A DNA stretch of 64,000 bases from Diplonema papillatum. Lineage: Eukaryota > Euglenozoa > Diplonemea > Diplonemida > Diplonemidae. The notes below the pieces were generated by a model. The model searched no databases. It saw only the letters and a list, made by a program, of their open reading frames with translations, and was not told the DNA's origin. Both the position numbers and the translations under genes were made by a program. The stretch lies in NCBI GenBank assembly GCA_030068145.1, contig JAPJBO010000076.1:388259-452258 (forward strand), written 5' to 3'. Positions 43,251 through 52,678 of this stretch are shown here, piece after piece. Numbering within the stretch: the stretch's first letter is position 1; each line of letters starts with the position of its first letter.

Positions 43251-43261
43251 ACGTTTTGCGC

Positions 43262-43904
43262 GCCGCTTGTGCGCAGATCGCAGGGTGAATCGTCTGAGGG
43301 CAGTTGTCGCATCGCTTGATTTCGTCAAAGAAGTCCGGTGGTTGTCTGAGCGGGTTCGTGAGGTCGCACCGAAACGAAATGCGTAGGTTTGTTCTTTTTG
43401 CTTTTTTTCGTTGTCGACAACTTTACTTATTTTCAACATCTTTTCGTCCGCCTGTGAGTGACGGTACTTTAGGAGTTCTTGCTTTACCCAGTTCCCTGGG
43501 GTTTCTGGACATAATGGTGCCATAGAGTTGTCCTGCTTTTTCTGTGCCGCCCGCGCCATGTTCGTTGAGTTCCTTTGAGTACATGAACCACATGGAGTAG
43601 CATGCACTTTCTCGTAGGTCAGCTTACTTTGTGACGTCGTCACCTGCGCTTGCGTCGTCAAGATCGAGTACATGTGGAGTTGGCAGGGCTAGGTGATTCC
43701 TGTGTCGACGAGCTCAGCACCGAGCAGGCATGCTCGGCTTTCACTTTCGAGGGCATCAGCGTGCCTGAGGAGGTTGGTCTCTTCTGTGAGCTGCTAGCCT
43801 TCGGGGCCTTCTTCTTCCTGCATCCCGGTATCGGGCGTTGTCGCTTTCGTCTTGCGGCCGGCGAGCGGGCTTCCGTTAGGGTTCGGCCTGGTCGTCGACC
43901 CCCA
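43262..43904 (-). other. Possible but unsupported coding stretch
   Basis: Minus-strand frames at 43673-43227 and 43930-43658 are Lys/Ser-rich and of ordinary composition, but contain no recognisable domain and have no clear splice context. A scrap of the R2 repeat (GAGTACATGAACCACATGGA) lies near 43577. Confidence 0.25.
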
Positions 43905-44055
43905 TGGTAAGCACGTGGTGTGCACAGCATGCGCGCACTCCCTGCTCAATGTAAGCACGTGGTGTGCACAGCATGCGCGCACTCCCTGCTCAATGTAAGC
44001 ACGTGGTGTGCACACTCCCTGCTCAATGTAAGCACGTGGTGTGCACACTTTCTCG
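43905..44055. repeat. ~45-bp tandem repeat, four units
   Basis: GTAAGCACGTGGTGTGCACA starts units at about 43909, 43954, 43997 and 44028, the last two shortened. Followed by a GC-rich link to the hairpin at 44078. Confidence 0.8.
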
Positions 44056-44077
44056 CTGCGCGGGACCCCACCCCACT

Positions 44078-44135
44078 CCCCCCGTGTATAAGATCGCCCT
44101 CATTTCTCAAAAAAAACGATCTTATACACGGGGGG
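44078..44135. repeat. Hairpin with 19-bp perfect stem and C/G-run ends
   Basis: CCCCCCGTGTATAAGATCG (44078-44096) pairs perfectly with 44117-44135. A third related end, GCGATCTTAAACACGGGGGG, follows at 44142-44161, and ACGGGGGGTGGTAGGTA also occurs at 41935-41947. Likely the fused ends of small G-run elements. Confidence 0.7.
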
Positions 44136-44199
44136 GGAGGGCGCGATCTTAAACACGGGGGGTGGTAGGTAAATCGTTAATTATTTCCTTTCAAATTTC

Positions 44200-44840
44200 C
44201 CAGTATTTATAAACTACATAAATTAGGAGCCGGTATACGAAAAGCCTTTTTAAAAATCTGAGCCTGCCCTGCTGCGAACATTTCGCACGTTTCTAATTTC
44301 GAACACTTCCAAGTATTTGTGTAACTCGATTGGAAGGAACTGGGCGGTCGGAGGCGGCAGAAGCACCAGTGACAGCCAAGTTGTTTGGTTGAAAAAGAAG
44401 CTCACGCACAACAAAACGCCACACTATTTGGCTCAACTGGTGCCATGTCGCACAAAACTGTCATAACCAGGAATCCTGCGCTGGCACCCCATTGACTCTG
44501 GTGAAATTTTCGAGTTTTATTTCCGTTTCCACGATTTCCATTTCCACGCGTGTCCACGTCCCGAACACTGCCACATTCAAAGTATTTCGTCCTTGAGTCC
44601 ATTTTTCGCAGATCTTTTCATCGGTGCTGATCTCGAGCAAAAACTCGTCCAAAAAGGTCTGGAACTGTGGACCGGCTTCCAGGAGCCAGAATCAGGCCCA
44701 CAGGCATAACCAGACTCCGTGGAGCAGTGTGAGACGTAGCTGTAGCTAGTAGGCAAACTAAACTGGTCTGTGCGTGCGGCTGCCGCGCATGTCATAGACG
44801 CATCGAAATGGCAACCGCACATGGTACCCCCCAAAACCCC
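44200..44840. other. No gene recognised
   Basis: AT-richer stretch with short minus-strand ORFs (44602-44402, 44652-44461) lacking features. A NYGN-type repetition (GGAAATGGAAATCGTGGAAA on minus) accounts for one of them. Confidence 0.35.
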
Positions 44841-44844
44841 GTGT

Positions 44845-45510
44845 TGCGCAGTTCCTGCGTATAAGTCGATCTTTGAGTGCGTGAGCCCCTCCGAAGAAAG
44901 GTCCATCACACTGCGCAGTTCTTGCGTATAAGTCGATCTTTGAGTGCGTGAGCCCCTCCGAAGAAAGGTCCATCACACTGCGCAGTTCTTGCGTATAAGT
45001 CGATCTTTGAGTGCGTGAGAAAGGTCCATCACACTGCGCAGTTCTTGCGTATAAGTCGATCTTTGAGTGCGTGAGCACCTCCGAAGAAAGGTACACTGCG
45101 CAGTTCCTGCGGGGTTCGTGAAACGGCGAGGGCTACATTTTAGTGGACTGTACTTTTTACCGCAGTGAGTTGTATAAGCCCTGTCAGGACCGTTTAGACA
45201 CTCAGATAGCCACCAACTGCAACAATGTAGCCCTACCCGGTATCGCGGAGTTCCTGCGTTGTTTGTGCGTATAAGTCGATCTTTGAGTGCATGAGCCCCT
45301 CCGAAGAAATGTGAAAACGGGTTTTCGCCTACAGGCTTTTCGTGTTATTTTGCAAATGCTTTGAGCTATCTTTGTGTCTGTGCTTTCAGTCGTCTTCTTC
45401 ACCATGGTTAAGTGCGCAAATGAAAGAAAGGTCCATCACACTTGCGTTGTTTGTGCGTATAAGTCGATCTTTGAGTGCGTGAGCCCCTCCGAAGAAAGGT
45501 CCATCACACT
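44845..45510. repeat. ~67-bp repeat, clustered and then spaced
   Basis: Units TGCGTATAAGTCGATCTTTG followed by AGTGCGTGAGCCCCTCCGAAG and AAAGGTCCATCACACT. About four lie in tandem from 44860 to 45100, and further units at 45262-45310 and 45455-45510 are separated by unique sequence with GGGTAG-like phrases. Small deletions mark individual units. Confidence 0.8.
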
Positions 45511-45784
45511 AGTTCCAAGCTACTTAGCCCGGGTCTCTCGTCTTGCGTACTTCGTTACTTCGGTTTTCGGGGGTACCAGCATTGCACTCTCTAAAAAACA
45601 CGGGGGAACTTCATTACAATTCTTACGAGACGAGTAAGCTGGACTCCATCTGTTGCGTCCTTTTTTCTGCGCAGACAGGATAAACAGGTGGTGTCACTTG
45701 CGCGTTGTCAAATCAAAGAGGCCTGGGAACATGTGTTCCTGAGAACTAAACGGACGCTGGCAAGGTTCGAAAATTCTCGAGGGA

Positions 45785-46055
45785 CTGCCTTGTGCTCATT
45801 TCGACGGAGGCTAGAGGGGGGGGGGGGAGAAACCAATACAACTACAAAGTGGGTATTCTTTGTTTGAACGCTTACGGCCTTGCACTAAACCCGGATTTAC
45901 CTGTGTTTCGTGTGGGTGATACGTCCTTTGAGATTGGAATATTGTTGCGATAGTCGGGAGTCATCGACATGCTGATGAGGACGACACTAGTAACCTTTGA
46001 GATCTCGCAACCGGCAGTCTTCTTGAGGGATTTCCTACAAAGCAGGTGCTCATAC
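45785..46055 (+). repeat. Dispersed repeat family R1, copy 3 (diverged)
   Basis: Carries CCTTGTGCTCATTTCG, the GGAGGCTAGAGGGGG block and TACAAAGTGGGT, with ~60 extra bp after GTGTGGGTGATA. Directly followed by R2 copy 2, so R1 and R2 may be parts of one larger element. Confidence 0.7.
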
Positions 46056-46060
46056 AAAGA

Positions 46061-46250
46061 GAGTTGAAGTATGGCTAAAGATAAAGTGGTGTCACCTGAG
46101 GGGGTAATCTCAGGGCCGCCCACGTGATAAGCCCTTAAGCATTGAGTTCTTTTAAGTACATGAACCACATGGATTAACATGCACTACACCGTTAAGCAGC
46201 GGCTGCCGGCTTATCCCGTGACACCTTTTATATGTACATTATTGAAAGAG
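46061..46250 (+). repeat. Dispersed repeat family R2, copy 2
   Basis: Same block order as 466-625. Ends 50 bp before the stop codon of the lipase gene on the opposite strand, so it may overlap that gene's 3' UTR. Confidence 0.7.
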
Positions 46251-46296
46251 TAGCGTTGGCACTCTTACAGGTTCGTTCCCTCGAGACAAGTGTTCT

Positions 46297-47775
46297 CTAG
46301 AGGCGGCAAACGGCGTCCTGGCCAGATGGATTGAGAACGTTCTGCTTGCTGCTGATCTTCGGCGACAACGGCGACAAGCTGGCAGCGTCGGAGCCCGGGT
46401 TCGTGTCGAGCCTTTTGAAGCTGAGAGACGGCGAATCATCGCCCAGCAGCCGGGGCTGCCAATCGAACGGCGAGCGTTGCCGGGCAGGGCTGCTGGGGCT
46501 GGTCAGGGGGTCCATGCGTGTAGAGAACGGAGCGGAGCTAGGGGCGCCGAAGGGGGACTGCACCGCGATGGAATACGGGGACATCAGGCCCTCTCGGGAC
46601 AAGTCGGATGTCGGAATGTCGAGCAGGATTCCCTGCTGAACGCGTTCCAACACGGACAGGAGGATGTCCAAGTTTCGGTCTGGAAAGTGGTCGTTGACCA
46701 TCTCCCGCGAGATCATTATTTCCTGCAGCTCGTCATAGCGCCGCCACATCGGAGAGTACTTCCACTTCTTCCGGAAGGACGGCAGGCAAGATCGGTCGTC
46801 TCGCTCGTCCTTCACGAAGTGGAGGAGAGACCCCATGGGGTACATCCTCCTGCGCTGCTCCAACGCATCCTTCTGCACCCGCGTGCTGTGCTCCGCGAAG
46901 GCAGCCATCGATTCCGCCAGTTTCCCCGGTATGTTGGCGTCGTCGATGTTCAAAACGGTCTCCCGCAAAGGCGACGGAACTCCCGGGGGCCCCGACGACA
47001 TCATGCTTTGCACTTCGGGCGGGGGTGAATAGCTGCGGCACCCGCACGTTCCGATGACGCGGTGCTTGGGGCAGTGGCCGTTGACGCTCAGGTGGAAGAC
47101 GATGTCGTCACGCAACTTCTGGATGGTGACCTCGCTCAAGCGCGGGATGATGTCCTTTCCGAAGGCGACGGCCGTGACGTACGGCTTCACCGCGACGCTT
47201 ATGTCCTCGCATCCGAGAGCGCCGGGTGGCGAAAACGCGTAGCAATGCAGTCTCCGGTCGAACTCCACATTGCCCTTCAGCAACGCAGCAACCAGCGTCG
47301 CCGTCCCGGCTCCCAATGAATGTCCCGTCAACGCCAAGCGGTACTGCGGGAAGCGCTCGAGCTGCTTGAGGACCGTACCTCGCTTCACGATGTCGTTCTT
47401 GAGGTTCCGCGCCACCTTGAGGATGCCCTTGTGCACGTGTCCGCGCGTCGACCCGTTGTCGTCGAGCAGGGCTTCGCCGTGGGCCCGCACGTCGGTGACA
47501 ACATCCTGCAAACTCAGCGTCCCGCGGAAGCTCACAACGACGGACCTGTCCTCATGGTCCACCAGTACGATGTACGGGGAGAAGCTGTTTTTGTTCATCG
47601 GGTTCGTCTCGATCAACTCGTAGCTCGAACTAGCAGACCGAGCGGCAAGGTCATACGCCGACAAGTTGCAGCAACCGCATGTACTTTCGTCGGTTACGGT
47701 GGGTAGCTGTGTTGAGTTTGACTCTAGTCTGACTCTGTGCAGTGACACGAGAGATGTAGATAGAATGGGTAACAA
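46297..47775 (-). CDS. Class-3 lipase, diacylglycerol-lipase type
   Basis: 492 codons from ATG 47775 without an intron. The alpha/beta-hydrolase signature is complete: SVVVSFRGTLSLQDVVTD, the nucleophile elbow LTGHSLGAGTA (Ser153), HCYAFSPPGAL, then FGKDIIPRLS with the acid at Asp208, and MISREMVNDHFPD with the likely catalytic His363. MYPMGSLLHF before it is also typical of sn-1-specific diacylglycerol lipases. Such enzymes release 2-monoacylglycerol from diacylglycerol at membranes. The usual N-terminal membrane helices are missing; an acceptor-like pyrimidine stretch ending GCACAG near 47742 suggests 5' exons were lost or lie upstream unseen. The C-terminal ~100 residues are Ser/Pro-rich. 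The dispersed ~60-bp motif lies just upstream. Confidence 0.85.
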   Translation of the reverse strand: MLPILSTSLVSLHRVRLESNSTQLPTVTDESTCGCCNLSAYDLAARSASSSYELIETNPMNKNSFSPYIVLVDHEDRSVVVSFRGTLSLQDVVTDVRAHGEALLDDNGSTRGHVHKGILKVARNLKNDIVKRGTVLKQLERFPQYRLALTGHSLGAGTATLVAALLKGNVEFDRRLHCYAFSPPGALGCEDISVAVKPYVTAVAFGKDIIPRLSEVTIQKLRDDIVFHLSVNGHCPKHRVIGTCGCRSYSPPPEVQSMMSSGPPGVPSPLRETVLNIDDANIPGKLAESMAAFAEHSTRVQKDALEQRRRMYPMGSLLHFVKDERDDRSCLPSFRKKWKYSPMWRRYDELQEIMISREMVNDHFPDRNLDILLSVLERVQQGILLDIPTSDLSREGLMSPYSIAVQSPFGAPSSAPFSTRMDPLTSPSSPARQRSPFDWQPRLLGDDSPSLSFKRLDTNPGSDAASLSPLSPKISSKQNVLNPSGQDAVCRL

Positions 47776-47885
47776 TGAAATACCACTACTCTTGCTGTCG
47801 CTTTACTTATCCAATGATGCGAAGAAGGCAGCTGCTCCCTTGTGGGGTTAGGGTCTTGGGTGTTCATCGTCGCTCCGTCACTTGC

Positions 47886-47946
47886 TTTTTAGAGTTACAG
47901 TTCGCTCGAGAATCCGGGATTTTTAGAGTCTCCGGGTGACCTTCGT
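47886..47946 (+). repeat. Dispersed ~60-bp motif copy
   Basis: TTTTTAGAGTTACAGTTCGC, then GAGAATCCGGGA and GAGTCTCCGGGTGACC. It lies 110 bp upstream of the lipase start in divergent orientation. Confidence 0.65.
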
Positions 47947-48497
47947 TGAATGGGCTTTTAAAGCTAATACGTACGGGTTTGGGGGGGGGCATGCATGGCT
48001 TCTTTCGTGTACACTATACTTGCTTGCTTTGGCAAGCCTGGTTCGTAACAATTTGTGACCAACACCGTTTCTTTTTGGAAATGTACTTGGATAAGTGCAG
48101 GAGGGAGTATACTGAGCCAATTTACCCCCTGCTCAATTGAAAACGTTGTCGAGCCTTGTAGTTTTGGGTTAGAATGCAGGCGAGAATCTGCATCGCCGGC
48201 GCCTCGCGGTTTCGAGCCTTGTAGAGCGTATTCGAGTTTAGTAAAGCGGTTCCTATACCTACCCACTGCCCATTTTCTATGGGTCACAAAGGGAATAGTT
48301 GAGCTGCAGCTCTTGACAAAGATAAAGAGAGAGAGAGAGAGAGAGAGAGAGTTTGAATAGAGTATCTATTTGGTATCGGAAAGTAGGTGCGAGATCAGGC
48401 AAACCTTGTGCGTTAGCTTCGTTTACCCGTGAATCTAATAATCAGGGCTTACCCCACATTCTCGCTTTCATTTTATTTCCATTCTCCCCAAGTAATA

Positions 48498-48695
48498 ATG
48501 CCGATCCGCAAGGATAGCCGCACGCGCCGGGCCGCGCTGAACCGTCGACGGGTGATGGATCCTGACTGGGCGGCTGCTGAGGAAGCAGCGGACGGGGCCA
48601 CGCGAGAGTGGCGCATGTGGAACCCGTGCGAGCCCGGGGAGACGATGCACGCCCCTCCTCTTGCGGGAAAGGAAGGAAGGACCGGTCGCTGCTGA
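48498..48695 (+). pseudogene. gag remnant of YRE-1
   Basis: MPIRKDSRTRRAALNRRR then DPDWAAAEEAADGATREW, equivalent to the DPDWEKAEKAANSHARGW end of the YRE-2 gag. The N-terminal two-thirds, including the Cys/His finger, are absent. The start codon is the first ATG after the A repeat. Confidence 0.65.
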
Positions 48696-50599
48696 GGACC
48701 GGCTTGGAACGGTCGCCTGGGGGCTGGTCCCCCCCAGCCGACTCCGAACTTGAAGGACCTGGCGGGAGCATGACGACTGCTCTGCTCTCGTCGCCTGCTG
48801 ACGATGGCGGAAAGCAGGAAGACCCGGGAAGCGCACCGACCAATGCTCCCGGGCACCACCCAGCTCGCCCCTCCTTCTGCGACAGTCGTTTCCCAACGCG
48901 ACAGAAACCCTTGCCCGACGCCGGCTTTTTGCCTCGGCAGGTCAGGGGGTTGAAGTCGCGAAGGTCGAGACTGCTCAGGGGGAGGCAGCTTTTCCTGCGG
49001 CTCCACCCCCACTTCTACGACCCCCCGACCGCAGTTCCCCTCGGCTACCTGCCACCGGAGACGAGGGGCCTCACTCCGGGAATCGGTGCCCCGAGATCGA
49101 CGAGGCCGCTCGACGTCACGGCTGTGCCGCCGATCGATCTCCGCGGCCTCCGGAGCCTAGCTGGCCCCGGGGCCCGCTTGCACGGCCTGCTCGACCTCCT
49201 GACGGACGGACACTCCTTCCGTCGGAAGTTGTTGGAAGTGCCTGTCCTGCCGGGTCGGAAGAGCGACGCATTTGCCCGGCATGCGGTGACGCTGGAAGGT
49301 GTCGGGTTTGTGGAGCGGGTTCCTCGGTCGCAGCCGCTGAAGTGCGTCCTGCCGGCATTCGCCGTCGAGAAGGGCGAGCAGCACTCGCGCGCCATCGTCG
49401 ACGGCCGCCCGCTGAACGAGCTGATGGAGCCCCCGCCGAAGTTCAGCCTCTTGCGTGTCGACGAGGTCATCAAGAAGATGATGTCGAAGTCACACGCAGT
49501 CGTAGTTGACCTGAAGTCCTACTTTTTCCAATTCCCAGTAGGACGGTCGACGTCGGCATTCTTCGGGCTTCGAACGAAGAGGCCGGACGGGGGCGTGGCC
49601 CTGTATCGGTGGCGCCGTCTGACGATGGGCTGGTCGTACTCGCCGGTGATTGCGCAGGACTCCGCACTCGTCGTCACGGAGCCTGCGAAGGACGACAGGG
49701 TCGTCTGGTACGACGACTGGGCCCTCGTCGGTGACTGTCCGGACGCGCTTCGCGCAGTGCGCGACCGAGTCCTGCGACGCGCCCGCCAGGTGCGCATGAC
49801 GGTCAACGACGAGAAGTCCGTCCTCGAGCCCAGCTCGACGCCGGTTGTCTTGGGGGTCGAGTTTGACCTCGCGGCGAAGAGGTACCGACTGAAGCAGGAG
49901 TGGGCGAGGAAGGCGCACCTCCTCTTTTGCTCGGTCGGTTCGATGCAGATGACTTTGCGTGGCGTTTGGAAGGTCGTCGGAACCGCCATTTGGGCATGGA
50001 CGGTGTGGGGCACGCCACTCTGCAGAGTGAGCCCGGTGCTTGCCTGGATGGGGACCCTGGCGCACCAAGTCCTGACCGGTTCCCTGGGCTGGGAGTCGCT
50101 GGTCCGCGTGAGCGACGACGTTCTTCCGTTCCTGGCGGGGGTGAGGCGGCGCCTGTCGGGCAATCGATGGGTCGTTTTCGACTCGAAGCAGCGGGACACC
50201 CTCGTGGAGGCGTGGTCCGACGCCAGCATGCAGGGATGGGCTTGGCTAGTGGGTTCCATGGCGATGTGGGGCCCATGGAGGGATGCACCGCAGCACATCT
50301 TCTTCGCCGAGCTTACGGCGGCCAAGTTTGCGGTTGCGTATGCGGCTTCGCGGTCTCCGCTGTCGACAATCAGAATATTTGTCGACAACTTGCCCGCCGT
50401 CAACTGCCTGAAGAACTGGAAGTCGAAGACCGAGCTCGGGAACCTCATCCTGTGCCAGGTGCGCGACGTCTTGGAGGAACACCAGTGTATCCTCGAGACT
50501 GTATGGGTCCCGACTGCTGAACAACTGGCAGACGTCTGGACACGAGATCCATACAGGCGGGGTATCCGGCCGCCCCGGACCCCGTTCTGTGTTGCATGA
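48608..50599 (+). CDS. YRE-1 reverse transcriptase / RNase H
   Basis: The open frame begins upstream of the true protein; homology with YRE-2 starts near 48880 (DSRFPTRQK). The RT domain has IVDGRPLNELMEPPPKFS, VVVDLKSYFFQFPVGRS, LTMGWSYSPVIAQ and the active-site box WYDDWALVGD. RNase H follows with WSDASMQGWAW, ELTAAKFAVAY, FVDNLPAVN and TAEQLADVWTR. It would copy element RNA into DNA. It is almost identical to the YRE-2 protein and not visibly damaged, although the element has no recombinase. The ATG used in YRE-2 (MPDAGS) is absent here (TTGCCCGACGCC). Confidence 0.85.
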   Translation: MAHVEPVRARGDDARPSSCGKGRKDRSLLRTGLERSPGGWSPPADSELEGPGGSMTTALLSSPADDGGKQEDPGSAPTNAPGHHPARPSFCDSRFPTRQKPLPDAGFLPRQVRGLKSRRSRLLRGRQLFLRLHPHFYDPPTAVPLGYLPPETRGLTPGIGAPRSTRPLDVTAVPPIDLRGLRSLAGPGARLHGLLDLLTDGHSFRRKLLEVPVLPGRKSDAFARHAVTLEGVGFVERVPRSQPLKCVLPAFAVEKGEQHSRAIVDGRPLNELMEPPPKFSLLRVDEVIKKMMSKSHAVVVDLKSYFFQFPVGRSTSAFFGLRTKRPDGGVALYRWRRLTMGWSYSPVIAQDSALVVTEPAKDDRVVWYDDWALVGDCPDALRAVRDRVLRRARQVRMTVNDEKSVLEPSSTPVVLGVEFDLAAKRYRLKQEWARKAHLLFCSVGSMQMTLRGVWKVVGTAIWAWTVWGTPLCRVSPVLAWMGTLAHQVLTGSLGWESLVRVSDDVLPFLAGVRRRLSGNRWVVFDSKQRDTLVEAWSDASMQGWAWLVGSMAMWGPWRDAPQHIFFAELTAAKFAVAYAASRSPLSTIRIFVDNLPAVNCLKNWKSKTELGNLILCQVRDVLEEHQCILETVWVPTAEQLADVWTRDPYRRGIRPPRTPFCVA

Positions 50600-50851
50600 G
50601 GATCTTTACCTCGAAAGTTTTGTATTTGCGCTCCTGATAGCGCTGTTTTCTTTTTGCGAGACCCGGAGGCAGAGAGAGAGTTTGAATAGAGCATCTATTT
50701 GGTATCGGAAAGTAGGTGCGAGATCAGGCAAACCTTGTGCGCTAGCTTCGTTTAACCGTGAATCTAATAATCAGGGCTTACCCCACATTCTCGCTTTCAT
50801 TTTATTTCCATTCTCTTTTACTCCATACACAACTCACACCCCCTCTTCCCA

Positions 50852-51625
50852 ATGCCTGATTGCGAACACTGTGGAGGAACCTTCGATGCGAAAGGTCTTA
50901 CCGGGCATCAAAAAGCATGCAAGAAAAGGCAACGAGATGAGGAAGAGGAGGAAAGAGAGGAGAAAGAAGAAGAAGAAGAACACACCGAGGGGGTAGAGCC
51001 CGGCCTGGCGGCCGTGTTAAAGGAGCTCCGGCGGCTCAACTCGAGAGTCGCCGGGCTCGAGGCAGGCCAGGCGAGGAGGCCGGCGAGGGCGACCGTCGTG
51101 TCGCCCCCATCGGAGGGGAGCGACGACGACGGGGCCGAAGGCCTCGACGAGCTCGACGAGCTCGTGCTCCAGCCAAAGAAGTGGCTGGACTTCGGTCAGA
51201 CGGGCCCGGTGGCCCGTGAACTTCTCGTGGCTCGACTGAAGGTCGAGCACGAAGAGCTGCTGAGAGGCAGCATGGGACACGAGGCGAAGAGCCTCCTTGC
51301 CCTGTTGGGCAAGTTGCTGAAGGGCGACCTCGAGGCCGCCGTATTCGAAGTGGGCACCCGCCTCCGTGAGCTGGACGGGAGAGCGCGGCGAGGACCCCGA
51401 TGGGGGAGCGAGTTCGCCCGCACCATGCGGGGCCGCAAGCAGGACCCCGACTGGGAGAAAGCGGAGAAGGCGGCCAACAGCCACGCCCGAGGGTGGGGCG
51501 GAGGCTGGAACGCCCACGAACCGCGCGGCCAACGGAGCGCCCCCAGTCGGGGCTCTTCCGGGGCTTCGGCCCGCTCCCGCTCCCCGTCGGGAAAGGGGGG
51601 CAAGGGCGGCCGGGGCCGCAAATGA
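50852..51625 (+). CDS. YRE-2 gag-like protein
   Basis: 257 residues from MPDCEHCGGTFDAKGLTGHQ, an N-terminal CxxC...HxxxC zinc-finger-like motif. Then a strongly acidic run (DEEEEEREEKEEEEE), a Leu-rich coiled-coil-like segment (AAVLKELRRLNSRVAGLEAG), an alpha-helical middle (KWLDFGQTGPVARELL) and a Gly/Arg/Ser-rich basic C-terminus that could bind RNA. It is in the position of gag. It contains no CCHC knuckle, unlike YRE-3. Confidence 0.65.
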   Translation: MPDCEHCGGTFDAKGLTGHQKACKKRQRDEEEEEREEKEEEEEHTEGVEPGLAAVLKELRRLNSRVAGLEAGQARRPARATVVSPPSEGSDDDGAEGLDELDELVLQPKKWLDFGQTGPVARELLVARLKVEHEELLRGSMGHEAKSLLALLGKLLKGDLEAAVFEVGTRLRELDGRARRGPRWGSEFARTMRGRKQDPDWEKAEKAANSHARGWGGGWNAHEPRGQRSAPSRGSSGASARSRSPSGKGGKGGRGRK

Positions 51626-51676
51626 AGTTGGGCGTGGAACAGTCGGCTGGGATTTGGTCCCCCCAGGCCGAAGACC

Positions 51677-52678
51677 TTGATGGACCCGGCGAGAGCGAGG
51701 CGGCTCCTCGACACTCGTCTGTGGGAGAGCGGCACCGCGGGCGATCAGGCGAAGGCCTTGGTCAAGACCGCACGACAGACGGGGGTGAACTCCGACGACC
51801 CCCTCCAGATGGCGCAGTACATCGCGCAGCTCGGGCGCGGTCGCCATCACTCCACCGCCACCCGGACGGTGCTAACGAGCTTCCAGCTGTTTCTGGACTC
51901 GGTGCCGTCACCGCCGAAGAGCCTGGCAGACCAGATCGCTGCCTGGGGGGCTTGGCTCATCACCGTGCGTCAGGTTTCCGGCTCGACGGTCGGCAGGTAC
52001 GTCGGTCTGCTGCAAGCCCACCTCGAGTCGAAAGGGGTGCCCGTGCAGCAACGTCGCCTTCCGTGGTTGCAACGGCTGTTGACGGGCGCCCGAAGAATGG
52101 CCGTGGCGCTGCCGGTGAAGCGAGGGGTGGCGGCGTCGAAGGAGGCCGTCATGCGTGCGGTGGCCGCAGAGGCGGAGAAGGACCTCCCGACGGCCGCCGC
52201 CCAGGCTTTGATGTGGACGCTGGCGTCTCGCTCGGAAACCGTTCTGAGCCTGCGGAAGAGGGACCTCACGGTGTCCCGCCGCGGCCCGTCCCCCACCATC
52301 CTCGTCGACATTTGGAGGGAGAAGTCGCGCCAGGCAGACAAGGGGCGGTACGGACTCGTCGCCGCTCCTCTGTCCCGCATCGTCCTGCGGCACCTCGACG
52401 GGATCTCGGGTCCGAACTCCCTGCTGTTCCCGGACCTCGAGTACCACCAAGTGCTCTCGGCGGCGAAGCGGACGTTGGGGAAGTCCTACTCGACGAAGAG
52501 CTTCCGGAGGGGCGCGGCCACCGCGTTGCGGGAGACGATGAGCGAGGACGACGCGATGGCAGTCACGGGCCACCGGAAGAAGAGTGTCTTCCGGTACTAC
52601 GTCGAGGGCCCGGCCGTCGACACCCTGAAGACCCTGGAGTCGGCACAGCGGGTGCTCCAGGGCGCCTCCCGGGACTAG
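51677..52678 (+). CDS. YRE-2 tyrosine recombinase
   Basis: 333 residues from ATG 51677, 51 bp after the gag stop and in another frame. N-terminal SAM-like core-binding region (QMAQYIAQLGRGRHHSTATR). Catalytic positions: Arg in ASRSETVLSL (~185), KSFRRGAAT (~273, Lys in place of the first His of HxxR, an accepted variation), and TGHRKKSVFRYYV with the second His/Trp position and the Tyr nucleophile (~306). It should integrate the circular cDNA at the split repeats without an integrase-type target duplication. It ends at 52678, just before the RT frame. Confidence 0.88.
   Translation: MMDPARARRLLDTRLWESGTAGDQAKALVKTARQTGVNSDDPLQMAQYIAQLGRGRHHSTATRTVLTSFQLFLDSVPSPPKSLADQIAAWGAWLITVRQVSGSTVGRYVGLLQAHLESKGVPVQQRRLPWLQRLLTGARRMAVALPVKRGVAASKEAVMRAVAAEAEKDLPTAAAQALMWTLASRSETVLSLRKRDLTVSRRGPSPTILVDIWREKSRQADKGRYGLVAAPLSRIVLRHLDGISGPNSLLFPDLEYHQVLSAAKRTLGKSYSTKSFRRGAATALRETMSEDDAMAVTGHRKKSVFRYYVEGPAVDTLKTLESAQRVLQGASRD

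Larger units (their letters stand above)
48352..50672 (+). mobile_element. Tyrosine-recombinase retrotransposon YRE-1, recombinase deleted
   Basis: Begins with a 120-bp A repeat (48352-48471) directly after a (GA)n run. It encodes a short gag remnant and an intact RT/RNase H but lacks the recombinase gene found in its neighbour YRE-2. The 3' region matches YRE-2 as far as CGAGACCCGGAGGCAG and then runs straight into the (AG)n and A repeat of YRE-2; B1-A2-B2 repeats are missing. It is a deleted, non-autonomous relative. Confidence 0.8.

Noticed and set aside
42364..43312. Minus-strand Cys/Ser/His-rich ORFs of 226-288 residues
   Set aside because: Tandem-repeat translations; two frames are equally open and neither resembles a known protein.
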